Below are positions 26,100 through 36,151 of a stretch of DNA of 64,000 nucleotides, in pieces (within the stretch, counting starts at the first letter, position 1; every line of letters begins with the position of its first letter). This stretch comes from Petrosia ficiformis (Eukaryota; Porifera; Demospongiae; Haplosclerida; Petrosiidae): NCBI GenBank assembly GCA_947044365.1, contig OX345640.1:518501-582500 (forward strand). The letters are read 5' to 3'. The notes under the pieces are model-generated. The model made no database searches, was not told the origin of the DNA, and was given only the letters and a program-made list of their open reading frames with translations. A program made the translations under genes and the position numbers.

Positions 26100-27560
26100 C
26101 GTTTCCCCCAAAGGGTGGTACCATGGCGCTCCCTCACCCTTTAATTTTAAAGTTTAAGCTGAAAAACACTGTTTTATAACACTGATTGAACATTGTTGAC
26201 CAAATGTCATGTACCACTGATGCACTCCTCCACCCTTAATATTTAACCTAGAGGAAACACTAATACATATATAATAATATGCTATGTAACTACTAGTGGC
26301 ACTTTGTATGCTCTATAAGCCACAGGAATCAAAAACTATGAACTGGTTTTGCCAAAAAAAAATTTGAAAGTTGAGAAGTACACAAAGATCAAAATATTTG
26401 AAAGTTGAACTGTAAAAAGGTGTTAATTACAGATTACAAATATATACAACACAGAACATGGCAAGATTTTACTAGTACATGTAGCTATATTATAGTGGGT
26501 TCTGAGAAATAAAAAAAGATGTTTATAGTATTAAAATATACTGATATTGATGTTCTGTTTCTTTCCTGTCTGTGTATGTATAAACTGATGGCTTGGCATC
26601 ATAACACAATCATAAATTATACTGATTATTACACTCTAATGAATATCATACAAACAATACAATATAAACTGGAATATCATAAATACAAATTCTGTGGTGA
26701 GCATGTGATTACATAATCACAGAGAGAAGGGAGTGGTGAACTTAATCATAAGGACCTGTGTTGCCTTATGTTATATAACATTTTAAAAAAATCCCATGAC
26801 AGAGGTAACCAGACTTAGTGGTTCAGCGTACCACACCCTTGTTGATGTAGCATAAGTAGTTGTACATAAATTCTTCAGTTAATTACAACTGTGATTGCCA
26901 TATTTAAATGACACAATTCAGTATAATTTTCAAACTTGGGATCATAGCATCTCATTAGTACACACAACATGTCATGCATGTATTATTATATTATAATACA
27001 TAGATTGGGTGCTGTTCATTCTACATGATCACAAACTCGCTTCATACATACATATATACATACATAATGTATAATTATATATATATATATAGTATGATTT
27101 GTGACATCATCCTTTTGATGTGGTGAGGTCTATATATTGTATATAGACCTAATAGGTCTATATTTTTTTAATACACATGTATAGACCTGTCTGACCACTC
27201 TGTACACTGTGCAGGAGATGTCACCATCATACAATATATTGTATATACTATATAGTATGCTAACATAACAAGATATGCTATATATATATATATAATATGA
27301 CTTGGGGATCTTAGACTTACACACTATCTTTTGATCTACAAGTGTTGTATTAAGTAACACACATATATAGCATTTGTATTTTAATCTTGGAGCCTATTCT
27401 CTTGCACGATTGCAGTACAAGATTCAGTTGAGTCGCAGTACACAATTATTTAATACAAATGTATGCTTACCTTGAACATAGATGTGTTCCCATGAAGTGG
27501 CGGAGATTTCACTAAGTAGCCTTGTTTTACTGTTCCAGGAAGCAAGAATCTACCATCCAT
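17859..27560 (-). CDS. GAB-like PH-domain docking adaptor
   Basis: Exons 27560-27471, 22124-21904, 21199-20956, 18595-18464, 18186-18091 and 17930-17859 join in phase to 284 aa. Residues 1 to about 110 are an N-terminal PH domain: [11 protein letters not shown], then [11 protein letters not shown] split exactly at the exon junction, then [15 protein letters not shown] as the C-terminal helix. The opening KSPP and AWKKRW resemble GRB2-associated binders. The rest is disordered and rich in Ser/Pro/Tyr, with SH3-ligand motifs [15 protein letters not shown] and GPPVPPRS and tyrosines such as YGTLYSM and TYSIL that could be phosphorylated. Such proteins dock GRB2/SHP2/PI3K at receptor tyrosine kinases. 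The protein is much shorter than bilaterian GAB (over 600 aa); extra alternative exons in the repeat-filled introns are possible. Intron 1 is 5.3 kb of repeats, and intron 3 holds the 46-bp minisatellite. Confidence 0.8.
19239..20931. repeat. 46-bp minisatellite, about 37 copies, in the GAB-like intron 3
   Basis: The unit contains GTACAGTGTACATGTATATA and TAATACAACAAGCATG. It starts about 20 bp from the donor of exon 21199-20956. Because 46 = 3x15+1 and the minus-strand unit has no stop in any frame, three long overlapping false open frames appear. Confidence 0.98.
21360..21898. repeat. CATC array in GAB-like intron 2
   Basis: ATCCATCCAACCATCCATTG-type units run up to the exon end at 21904. 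Confidence 0.95.
22135..22187. repeat. (AG)n run serving as exon 2 polypyrimidine tract
   Basis: On the coding (minus) strand it reads (CT)n and leads straight into the acceptor at 22125. Confidence 0.95.
22262..23128. repeat. 58-bp minisatellite, about 15 copies
   Basis: The unit contains AACAAGTTCTATTAATAGTA and CATGTAGCAGTGGATAGTAT. Copies differ mainly at one site (GCAGTGG, GCCATGG, GCCGTGG). It lies in GAB-like intron 1. Confidence 0.97.
23129..24087. other. Non-coding part of GAB-like intron 1
   Basis: AT-rich sequence without recognisable exon, RNA gene or clear repeat, apart from scattered GTTACCATRG-type motifs. Confidence 0.4.
24088..24436. mobile_element. Terminal-inverted-repeat element F
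   Basis: The ends ATCCCTATGATTGCTTT (24090) and AAAGCAATCATAGGGAT (24413) are exact inverted copies. The interior (CACACCCTTTAATTGACCGA, CTTAACTACG) is related to 53330-53450. No transposase is present, so it is non-autonomous. Confidence 0.7.
24455..24745. repeat. 97-bp tandem repeat, three copies
   Basis: CATCATACACATAAAGTATA recurs at 97-bp spacing (24481, 24578, 24675), immediately after element F. The repeat includes CACTAGCGCAGTAATGCTAAA, also related to 24040. Confidence 0.85.
25018..25620. mobile_element. Two palindromic C-type MITEs in AT microsatellites
   Basis: Copies at about 25062-25225 and 25335-25545 each contain GTGATATAGCC...GGGCTATATCAC around GAGCCTGCGA, flanked by GTCC/GGAC and CAATATATTGTATG ends. 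(AT)n runs flank both. A related copy is at 27060-27300. Confidence 0.75.
25690..25820. repeat. GATA/GACA microsatellite
   Basis: Imperfect AGAT repeats in GAB-like intron 1. Confidence 0.9.
26097..26262 (+). mobile_element. hAT-like MITE D, copy 1
   Basis: It starts CAGCGTTTCCCCC and ends GAGGAAACACT, inverted-repeat ends of the CAG-type seen in hAT elements. It is about 166 bp, non-coding, inserted after an (AT)n tract. Copy 2, in opposite orientation, is at 35907-36063. Confidence 0.75.
27060..27300. mobile_element. C-type palindromic element
   Basis: Shares GATGTGGTGAGGTCTATATA, ATGTCACCATCATACAATAT and TAGTATGCTAA with 25018-25620. It lies just upstream (in intron 1) of GAB-like exon 1. 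Confidence 0.65.
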
Positions 27561-27810
27561 AACTGGGATAGAAGCCACTTCATGTGCACAGATTTCTTCG
27601 AACAACAATATTACTATTTCCTACTTACGTACGTGTGGGAGAGGCTTTCTATTTAAGCGAACAGTTGAATTTAAAAAAAAAAAATCCACGTGGAAACAGG
27701 TTATATAAACTTATATTGTTTTATTTCTCGTTCTACAGATAGTATTTGTCTACTCATCTTGTACTTGACTCTCAAACTGATAGAGTGTATTTTATTTGTT
27801 CATAGAAACC
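27561..27810. promoter_or_regulatory. Shared GAB-like/PPIH bidirectional promoter
   Basis: This 250 bp interval lies between two divergent start codons. It contains CCACGTGG at 27686-27693, directly after a run of A. A pyrimidine-rich AG just before the PPIH start (27804-27805) could be the acceptor of a 5' UTR intron. No TATA box in a convincing position was seen. Confidence 0.5.
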
Positions 27811-28338
27811 ATGGCTGGTGCAAAGCCTCCAAATCCTATTGTTTTTTTTGATGTTTCCATTGGTGGTCAAGAAATAGGTCGTATGAAAATGGAATTATTT
27901 GCCGATATTGTGCCAAAGACAGCTGAGAATTTTCGACAATTCTGTACCGGAGAATATCGGAGAGATGGTGTACCACAGGGATACAAGAATGGTACATTTC
28001 ACCGAGTTATAAAGGATTTCATGATTCAGGGTGGAGATTTCCTAAAGGGAGATGGATCAGGGACAATGAGCATTTATGGACCGTCTTTTGCTGATGAGAA
28101 TTTCAAATTAAAACATGATAGTCCTGGTTTATTGTCAATGGCAAACAGTGGACCAAATACAAATGGCTCCCAATTCTTCATAACATGTGCAAAATGTGAT
28201 TTTCTTGATGGTAAACATGTGGTTTTTGGACGAGTTATTGACGGTTTGTTAGTAATGAGAAAAATTGAGAATGTACCGACTGGAGGAAATAATAAACCAC
28301 GCCTACCAGTAGTAATTAATTTATGTGGTGAAATGTAA
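27811..28338 (+). CDS. PPIH: Peptidyl-prolyl isomerase H (spliceosomal cyclophilin)
   Basis: One exon encodes 175 aa; human PPIH has 177. Cyclophilin H is the U4/U6.U5 tri-snRNP cyclophilin that binds PRPF4. The match covers the full length: [36 protein letters not shown] (catalytic Arg65, Phe70, Met71, Gln73 by alignment to CypA) and [15 protein letters not shown]. The C-terminal segment ends LCGEM like animal PPIH. One key residue differs: the cyclosporin-contacting Trp of CypA (Trp121, in WLDGKH) is Phe131 here (FLDGKH), which predicts weaker cyclosporin binding but retained folding. I chose the ATG at 27811; the in-frame extension upstream has no ATG. The coding region has no introns, unlike its neighbours. 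It ends 119 bp from the stop of the convergent hydrolase gene. Confidence 0.97.
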   Translation: MAGAKPPNPIVFFDVSIGGQEIGRMKMELFADIVPKTAENFRQFCTGEYRRDGVPQGYKNGTFHRVIKDFMIQGGDFLKGDGSGTMSIYGPSFADENFKLKHDSPGLLSMANSGPNTNGSQFFITCAKCDFLDGKHVVFGRVIDGLLVMRKIENVPTGGNNKPRLPVVINLCGEM

Positions 28339-28457
28339 CTCGTACTTTATTATTTTAATTAAATTTTCAATTTCATAAAATTATTGAAGACTAAACATAA
28401 GAGCAGCAAATAAAAAACTAATTATAATTTTACAAATTAAAAATTTACGTTTTTGTT

Positions 28458-31400
28458 TTAAAATTCATTTGGTGGTTTCTCATCAAATAGTGCTGTCATG
28501 TCCAGTTTTACAAAAGCCCTAAAGGAGGAGTGGAAAAAGTATGATAATACAGGCATAGGAAGATGTTTATAAATTGGGAGGGAGAGCACCAAGATATATC
28601 GTGTTCCAAACTACAGGGCTTATCAAAATTTAAGGGGGGGGCACTAGCCCCTGGAGCTTCCCCATTCCTATGCTACTGCTAATCATTGACTGACTTGTGA
28701 CATTTGATTGGTTCTTCATGTAACATTATATTGTACAATTACTCGAGGCAAAAGCCGGTCTAGCAAATTGTTTCTATTTACAGTAGCAAATAGTACATGA
28801 AAAAACTGGTTTCTGATTGGCTGGAGGTCAGGTGATAAGAACTCATTTCACTGACCTGTCATATGCCATATTGGGACCAGATTCATAATCTGCTTTAGCA
28901 TTGGAAATATAAACTTGCTTCTTAGTAAGATCATACACAGCAATATGAAGATCTCCAGTCTGTACGATGGACACAATGTCATTGATTGTGATCTCTGGTG
29001 TAAGTGTTCCATGGTATTTGTTTAACTGCCTACCAAGTACCTGAGTGTACCCTGGACACAGCCAGTCCATTCCTGAATAAAAAGCTTAGAAATATTATCA
29101 AAAGATTGTAGTGATAAAACGTACCCCAGTACACGATATCTTTAATATGAGGATGCCAGTCTGCTTCAGGTCGTAGATTGTCCCATGTGAAAAAGTCAGC
29201 AGTCGAAGATGAATATTCCACTCCACGGAACTCACTTATCTGTTGAGGGAATGACAAAATTCATCATCTTATTGCAACTCATGAGCCAAAATGTCCAGTA
29301 GTCCAGTAAAAGAAATGTTCTTTTTTGGGAAACTAAAGTCTGTTCACATTCATGATGACCTCAGCGAATTATGATGTGATGACTTTATATGTAATATAGT
29401 GTATAGTTTAATATCATAAGGTTAATACATGATTATACTGTAACTCAATAATGAAGCAATGGATCGAAATTTGACATACACAAAAAAGAATGAGAAGAAT
29501 AATTGTGTCTGAATGTGAATGACCTTTAGTTAGTATCTGTTTGAAGAAACTCTGTATAATTATATTACAATACTACTTAGCAATGAGCCTACTATAGCAA
29601 AGCTACCTTGATTCAAATATCACAAACAAGATATTATAGGTAAAGCCTTCCTAGTCGACCATATCTATTAGGATATGTAGTGGAGAAATGCTATCATAAG
29701 TTAATTATTTGAAGTCACTACTATATTATTACTGCGTCAGTTGTATTCATTATCTTACAATATGATATTGTGTATCTGATATACTTATATAAGTATGTTT
29801 CTATGATACCTTTCCATCTCCTACTCCCAATATAAGATCACATGTTCTCTTAGCAGAACTGATTCTTTTCATTGCATCTCCTAGTGATTTGTCAAATTGT
29901 ATAATGTCTCTCAATAAATACTACAAATGAATGAAACATACTAGTCACTGTGGTCAGTACAACAGTTGTTGATAATGGTATAGTTAGTATGACTATATTT
30001 AGTTATGGTATCAATATGACATGCAGGCATGAGAAACAAAGGAAAACAGGTTTGAAGCAATCCTACATTTCTCTGCTATCAAAGAGTCCGATGGTAAGAG
30101 TGCCTGAGTATAAATACGAAGGTTCTGCCTAGTCAGATTCCACTTTCCTAATTCTCTCATGCCAGCATATCATAGTAATGCCTTGTATAGCCTTATGTAA
30201 ATCAACCTTGTATCTTATAGTATCATTAGATCTAGCTATTTAACATCAGGTGCTGCTGTAGGATCTAGCTATTTAACATTAGGTGCTGCTGTAGGATCTA
30301 GCTATTTAATATTAGGTGTTGCTGTAGGATCTAGCTATTTAACATTAGGTGCTGCTGTAGGATCTAGCTATTTAACATTAGGTGCTGCTGTAGGATCTAG
30401 CTATTTAACATTAGGTGCTGCTGTAGGATCTAGCTATTTAACATTAGGTGCTGCTGTAGGATCTAGCTATTTAATATTAGGTGTTGCTGTAGGATCTAGC
30501 TATTTAACATTAGGTGCTGCTGTAGGATCTAGCTATTTAACATTAGGTGCTGCTGTAGGATCTAGCTATTTAACATTAGGTGCTGCTGTAGGATCTAGCT
30601 ATTTAACATTAGGTGCTGCTAGCTATTTAACATTAGGTGCTGCTCTAGGATCTAGCTATTTAACATTAGGTGCTGCTGTAGGATCTAGCTATTTAACATC
30701 AGGTGCTGTAGTTTTAGTTAAATAAAAGTTTGTATTTTTTGTTGTTACAGTAGACACGCAATTTAGTTTACTAAAAAGTGTTAGTATAGTTACATATTAG
30801 ACTTTTAATTTAGTTGTTTAGTTAACTACAAGTCACAAATCTTACTAGAAGAGGTTTTGTTATAGTTACAGAATAACACTAGTAAGTTGATACATAAGAG
30901 ATGACAAGAGATGAAGTGCAGTTTCTAACTTACAGTAAATGGAACACCAAATCTTGATTCATCTCCAAACGTATCATCAGGAAAAGTAACTCCGATTTCG
31001 CTAATGGCCATTTGCTCAACTGAAAAACCTATTGTGACATTGAAGATGACAACAACAGTGCTACTACATGCAGTCAAGTGAGAATAGTAGTATAGGATTG
31101 GAAAGTTGCTCTGACCTGTGATTGATCCAATCCACCCTGTCCATCCAATATTAGCAAATGCGTGACCATTGGAAGAGTTCTGAGGATGATAAACAGTTAG
31201 CTGTGGGAAGTTCTTGAATGGACCTGTAAGTAGAGATACAATTATTTGTGTACATCTATATCTAAAGTATGTTCACATTCATGATGACCTCAAATTAAAT
31301 TAGGAGGTGATGAGTATATATGTGTAATCAACAGAACAAGAAATCGTAATACATGCATTCTCACCATCTACATTCCAGTCCAAAGCTCTAAGTTGAAGTA

Positions 31401-31686
31401 AGCCTCCTCCATCTACAGCACTTCCATTGGCTCCAAACATTGAGCATTGGCCCTTTCTGTATTCATGTATGTATTTGTGTATATTACATTGTTGTATATT
31501 GTGTGTATATTGTGTTTGTATTTGTATATGTATGTAAGTTGTATTTTGTGTGTTATGTTTTGTATAATTTTATGTTTGTATGTGTTTCTTTTGTGTAGGT
31601 ATGTATGTTGTTATTGTGTGTATGTAGATGTATGTGAGTATGTATGAATGTATGTATGTATGTACGTATGTATGTATGTACATATG

Positions 31687-31720
<34 letters not shown>

Positions 31721-33609
31721 TGTATATATATATGTATGTATGTATGTATGTATATATTATGTATGTATGTATGTATGAATTACTAACGTTAGTTCTCCAA
31801 TCATATGTATTCTTTCAATAGTCTATATAATTATAATTATAATTATAGATGATGTTGAATATTGAAATATAAAAAGATACCTTTATATCTACTCCTGATG
31901 CATCAGCCAATCCTTTTAATTCCTCATAAAAATATTTCCCTGCATGTATACAATGTATGTGAAATTTAAAATAAATAAACTATGATGAAATGACAACAAT
32001 GATGTAATTATACATGCATACTTGATGGTACAAAAGGTCAAATAATGTTTGAAGAGAAAACACATGCTATTAAAGGTCATTTCAGTATCCAGTTGGGACA
32101 GTAACATCTCTTCTAGGATACCAAATGTTAGTGCATTTTGATTCAATCAATGTAATTACTAGTGTTTTATTATAGTTTAGTATTATAGTTTAGTATTATA
32201 GTTTAGTATTATAGTATAGTATTATAGTATAGTATTATAGTATAGTATTATAGTATAGTATTATAGTATAGTATTATAGTATAGTATTATAGTATAGTAT
32301 TATAGTTTAGTATTATAGTTTAGTATTATAGTATAGTATTATAGTATAGTATTATAGTTTAGTATTATAGTTTAGTATTATAGTATAGTATTATAGTTTA
32401 GTATTATAGTATAGTATTATAGTTTAGTATTATAGTATAGTATTATAGTATAGTATTATAGTATAGTATTATAGTATAGTATTATAGTATAGTATTATAG
32501 TATAGTACTATAGTTTAGTATTATAGTATAGTATTATAGTATAGTATTATAGTATAGTATTATAGTATAGTATTATAGTATAGTATTATAGTATAGTATT
32601 ATAGTATAGTATTATAGTATAGTATTATAGTATAGTATTATAGTATAGTATTATAGTTTAGTATTATAGTATAGTATTATTATAGTTACAATTCATAACA
32701 GATAATATAAGGCTTACTAAAAGGGTTTTAGTTTTAGTTGTGACTGTTTGTTTTAGAGTTGCAGTTATCATGTTTCAGTAGGACCTGTGTTATAGTAAAC
32801 TTAGATTGCCTTACAAAGAGGGATTTTAGTTATATTTAACTAAACAACACTATTATATATGCAAGTGCTCAATGCCCTTATATTTTTACCTGTGTATGTT
32901 TTTGTTATTGCTATATTTAGATCCAAAGCTACTTCCAACCTACAGAGAAGATTCAAAGAAATTGATGCATTGATGGAAATAAAGTGAATAAGCTTAGTCT
33001 TTCACCAAACAGTAAACAACTACAAAAAAATCTTTTGTACTTTTTACTATTTGGCCTGCGAAACTACACTGAGCTAACCCAAGATTAGATACATCTTTTA
33101 AAAACCATTTGGGAAATATGTTGATTGTACCATTGATGGCCTGCTCCTGTAGTGAAGTAAAGCATTGGTTGACATTTCTTTATAGATTTGCACAATACTT
33201 ACCACTTGTTCTTCCAAATACATCCATACAGCATTTATCATTTGCTGTGCTTTGTCTCTCATTAACTCACCTTGTGCATACCCCATATCGTATGGAGTAC
33301 CTATATAAGTAAACATTGATTGAATTTGTATATGGTATGACTGGTCTTACCCCAAACATGAACCACTGGAAATTCATCATCTTTATCTCCAACTGTGTAC
33401 AGTTTCCCATTTCTCACTTGTTTGATATATTTTGGTGGTGAATCTTGAATGGGGTTAGTGTTCAGTTTAGCATTTGGGTTAGGCTAGAGGAATGAAGACA
33501 TTTGGAATCTTATATACATGTACCTGTATTTTACCTTGCCGTGACACTCTGCAGCCATACTGACAGAGATGAAAGCTAAGAAACAGATAAGCATATAACA
33601 AGTCCCCAT
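28458..33609 (-). CDS. Secreted Ntn-type hydrolase, C45/AAT family (dcd1-like)
   Basis: Fourteen exons give 438 aa with every phase closing: 33609-33535, 33483-33351, 33300-33203, 33146-33070, 32939-32890, 31939-31881, 31822-31788, 31456-31365, 31223-31116, 31019-30934, 29920-29810, 29239-29125, 29072-28856, 28518-28458. The protein begins with a signal peptide (MLICFLAFISVSMA). The next conserved block is TPYDMGYAQGELM. The likely catalytic centre is KGQCSMFGAN near residue 175, where in this family autoproteolysis exposes an N-terminal cysteine nucleophile. LRALDWN and GHAFANIGWTGWIGSIT follow, typical of the acyl-CoA:6-APA acyltransferase/dcd1 group. The C-terminal part carries GDLHIAVYDLTKK. 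A lysosomal or secreted amidase/acylase role is inferred. The substrate cannot be read from sequence. Confidence 0.75.
29331..29535 (+). mobile_element. Element B, full-length copy with terminal inverted repeats
   Basis: It begins CTAAAGTCTGTTCACATTCA and ends TGAATGTGAATGACCTTTAG, which are imperfect inverted repeats. About 205 bp, no coding capacity. Partial copies: 77-185, 16620-16700, 18340-18410, 31262-31320. Confidence 0.75.
30226..30706. repeat. 33-bp minisatellite, about 14.5 copies
   Basis: The unit is AGGATCTAGCTATTTAACAT plus TAGGTGCTGCTGT; one copy is truncated near 30620. It lies in an intron of the C45-like hydrolase. Confidence 0.97.
30707..30890. repeat. Dispersed element A copy
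   Basis: TTTTAGTTAAATAA, ACTTTTAATTTAGTTG and AACACTAGTAAG motifs are shared with the large palindrome at 39963-40775. Confidence 0.6.
31635..31780. repeat. ATGT tetranucleotide array
   Basis: Runs of TATG units end one base-pair group from the donor of exon 31822-31788. Confidence 0.9.
32163..32684. repeat. 13-bp minisatellite, about 40 copies
   Basis: The unit TATAGTATTATAG alternates with a TTTAG variant. An element A fragment (32690-32850) follows. It lies in the intron between hydrolase exons 5 and 6. Confidence 0.97.
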
Positions 33610-33726
33610 AGTGTGATTGCAAGATCAGCCACCCCTTCTACCACTATACATAATTAAAATTACATTATTCATTAGGGCGAGGGTCGTTTGTTTTCTACAA
33701 AGAAGGGTGGGGCTCGAGTTGCAGAG
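33610..33726. promoter_or_regulatory. Bidirectional promoter, hydrolase / four-pass membrane protein
   Basis: There are 116-117 bp between the divergent start codons at 33609 (minus) and 33727 (plus). The interval is AT-rich with one GC-rich island (around 33676-33686). No E-box, CRE or TATA site was recognised. Confidence 0.45.
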
Positions 33727-35183
33727 ATGGTTAACTTCCTTGAGCTTGAACGACTTGCTTTACCATCACTTTCTTTGATAATTAGTTTTCTCTCTGGAGT
33801 ACTTTTAATTGTAGGTTTGGCCACTCCTGGTTGGGTAAAGGTAAGTATTGATAGTATAATATATATATATATATAATGTCAATTTTTCTGCAGTTGGATG
33901 TATTCCGAGGAGAAATATCAAGTGGTAATATTACTTTTGGATTGATAAGAGGAGTTGAATATATTGATACAAGGCATGGGACATTGATGGACACTTTTTA
34001 CACATGTAGGCTTCAGTTTGGAGTAGTTACATGTATGCTAAGTGACAGGTTTTTCTTTTCATTGGTTTTTCCATTGCAGTTAGTCGATACCAAGATGTGT
34101 TGAATCTAACAGCTTTGTATGTCATTGTGATTTGCACTGTATTAGCTGTTATTTTGTGTGTAGCTGCAATGGCATTTGAATTTGTCAATGCATATCAGGT
34201 TGTGAAGGAATGGTGGAGAGGACCAGCTACAATATATATTATCTCTATAGCAACAGGTATGGTTCTGGAGCATTCATTATAATTCTATATTAATTTTGTT
34301 GCAAACGTTAACCTTTTTTTGGTAGTGTATATATGCAGTCTCTGGTTGCACTACCATGTGTACATATGTATATTCATATTACAGCTGCTTTGACGTCTAT
34401 TTCTGTTGGAGCCTTTGCAGATTTCTACATATATGACATTGACAGTGTTGCTATTCTCAACTACACACGTGTTGAGCTTATTTCACTTGATGGTTATACC
34501 ACCACTTCAAACCTAAACTATGCTACATATATATTCCTTGTAGGTGAGTTACATTCATACAGTCACTATACAATTAAAGGATATTCAATTCTGATGGCAA
34601 GTGGCTAAAAAGGAATTTTAAAAGCTGCTAGTCACTGAATTGAATGCAGGTCACTGGCTTTAGTCACAGTGCTTTGGCCACTGAGCTATGAAAATCAGAC
34701 AACTACCAGCTTTCACAATCCTCTACATAAATGCTTCAGTCACATGCATGTACTATAACAACCACATTATAGGAATAGATCTCTGTCAAGAGTGAAGCCA
34801 CTAATGTTTTTTTTTACTATTCTAAAATTTATTCTAGAGAATAAATATGAGGAAAAATTGTAGTCTTTGAGAATTGTATTAGCTCAGTTGATCATTTCAA
34901 TATTTTCATCTTCTCAGGTGCAGCTCTTCCAATTATTCCCATCTTTTTTTCATGGCGACTAACAGCTATTCTGCCAGATTTCTACACTCTTGATGTACTG
35001 GAAACAATGAACTTAACTGCACCATTTCATTTTACATACGAAATGGAAGATATGGAAAACAATGAGGATGAGTTGGAAGAAGAATCAGATGAGGAAGTTG
35101 GAGAAGGTGGAACTTTGGATGACTATCATTATCCAGCTGTAAAAGAAGTACCTACAATGGGTGGATATCTGTCCTATCAATAG
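33727..35183 (+). CDS. Four-pass claudin/clarin-like membrane protein
   Basis: Exons 33727-33840, 33894-34005, 34080-34256, 34385-34543 and 34918-35183 encode 275 aa in phase. The topology is that of the claudin/PMP22/clarin superfamily: TM1 about residues 13-35 (LIISFLSGVLLIVGLATPGW), a first extracellular loop with an N-glycosylation site (NIT), TM2 (YVIVICTVLAVILCVAAMAF), TM3 (IYIISIATAALTSISVGAF) and TM4 (YIFLVGAALPIIPIFFSW). TPGWVK after TM1 fits the W of the family loop motif, but the full GLWxxC signature is absent. The cytoplasmic tail is strongly acidic (DMENNEDELEEESDEEVGEG) and ends YLSYQ, not a standard PDZ ligand. The specific subfamily is uncertain. The ATG at 33727 is the first in frame. 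Confidence 0.8.
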
Positions 35184-35491
35184 TACTATAGTACATGATA
35201 TTATTTATTACGATGTTATAACAAGACATGACTGGATGTGTTCCACGTGGTTCGGCGCATGCGCATCGAAGAAGCTGGGGCGGCTAATATAAAAAATTAA
35301 TAATGCTGTCTGTGGATTTTTGAGTTTTGGCCATTACTTCATCTAGATGATAGTAGGGCCGATAGGACAGGTAGAGAAGAACACACAGAGGACGCTTAAG
35401 CAGTTTTGAAGTCGTCGAAAACGGAACAGCATCTTTTCATAGTTTTACTGGACAGGAAAAAAAATTTGAAAACTGCTTTTTTTGATAAATT
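35184..35491 (+). promoter_or_regulatory. CDC25 promoter and 5' leader
   Basis: This 308 bp gap precedes the CDC25 start on the same strand as its upstream neighbour. It contains CCACGTGG at 35243-35250 and, six bases later, the palindrome GCGCATGCGC at 35256-35265, which matches the NRF1 consensus. These are the only CpG-rich bases nearby. A core promoter here is inferred. Confidence 0.55.
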
Positions 35492-35852
35492 ATGAATGCA
35501 CCCAGAGACAACCATTTCTTTAGTCCTCTGGAAAACGAACAAGGTGGTACAAAACAACAGAAATGTTTCAAATTTTCTCCCACTACAGAGGAAAATAGTG
35601 AAAGGTGAGCTTTCTATTGTACAAACAGTTATCATCATTATCATGTTTTACAGTTGCACAACAACACCAAGAAGAAAGCTGTGTCTCGACTCACTTGATG
35701 ACAGCCTACAGTCACCTACTGAAAGTACTGACAGTGGTATGCATGTGTAATAATTATATACACATTATGCATCATGTTGATATATGTATGTCAGTGTATA
35801 TAGTCTATCTATTCATCCTTAGCATATAGTGATAATTTTAATCATTTCCTTG

Positions 35853-35894
<42 letters not shown>

Positions 35895-36117
35895 CTTAGC
35901 TTATAGCAGTGCTTCCTCCAGGATAAAATATTAAGGATTTGAGTGTATCGCAATGGTACATGTTGTTTAGTCAACAATGTTGTAAAACAGCATGTCTCTG
36001 CATAAACTTTAAAATTAAAAGGTTTGAGGAACGCCACGGTACCACCATTTGGGGGAAACGTTGCTTATAGTTTAATGATTTCTTGATATATGTATCTATG
36101 TGTACATAGTCTATTGA

Positions 36118-36151
<34 letters not shown>

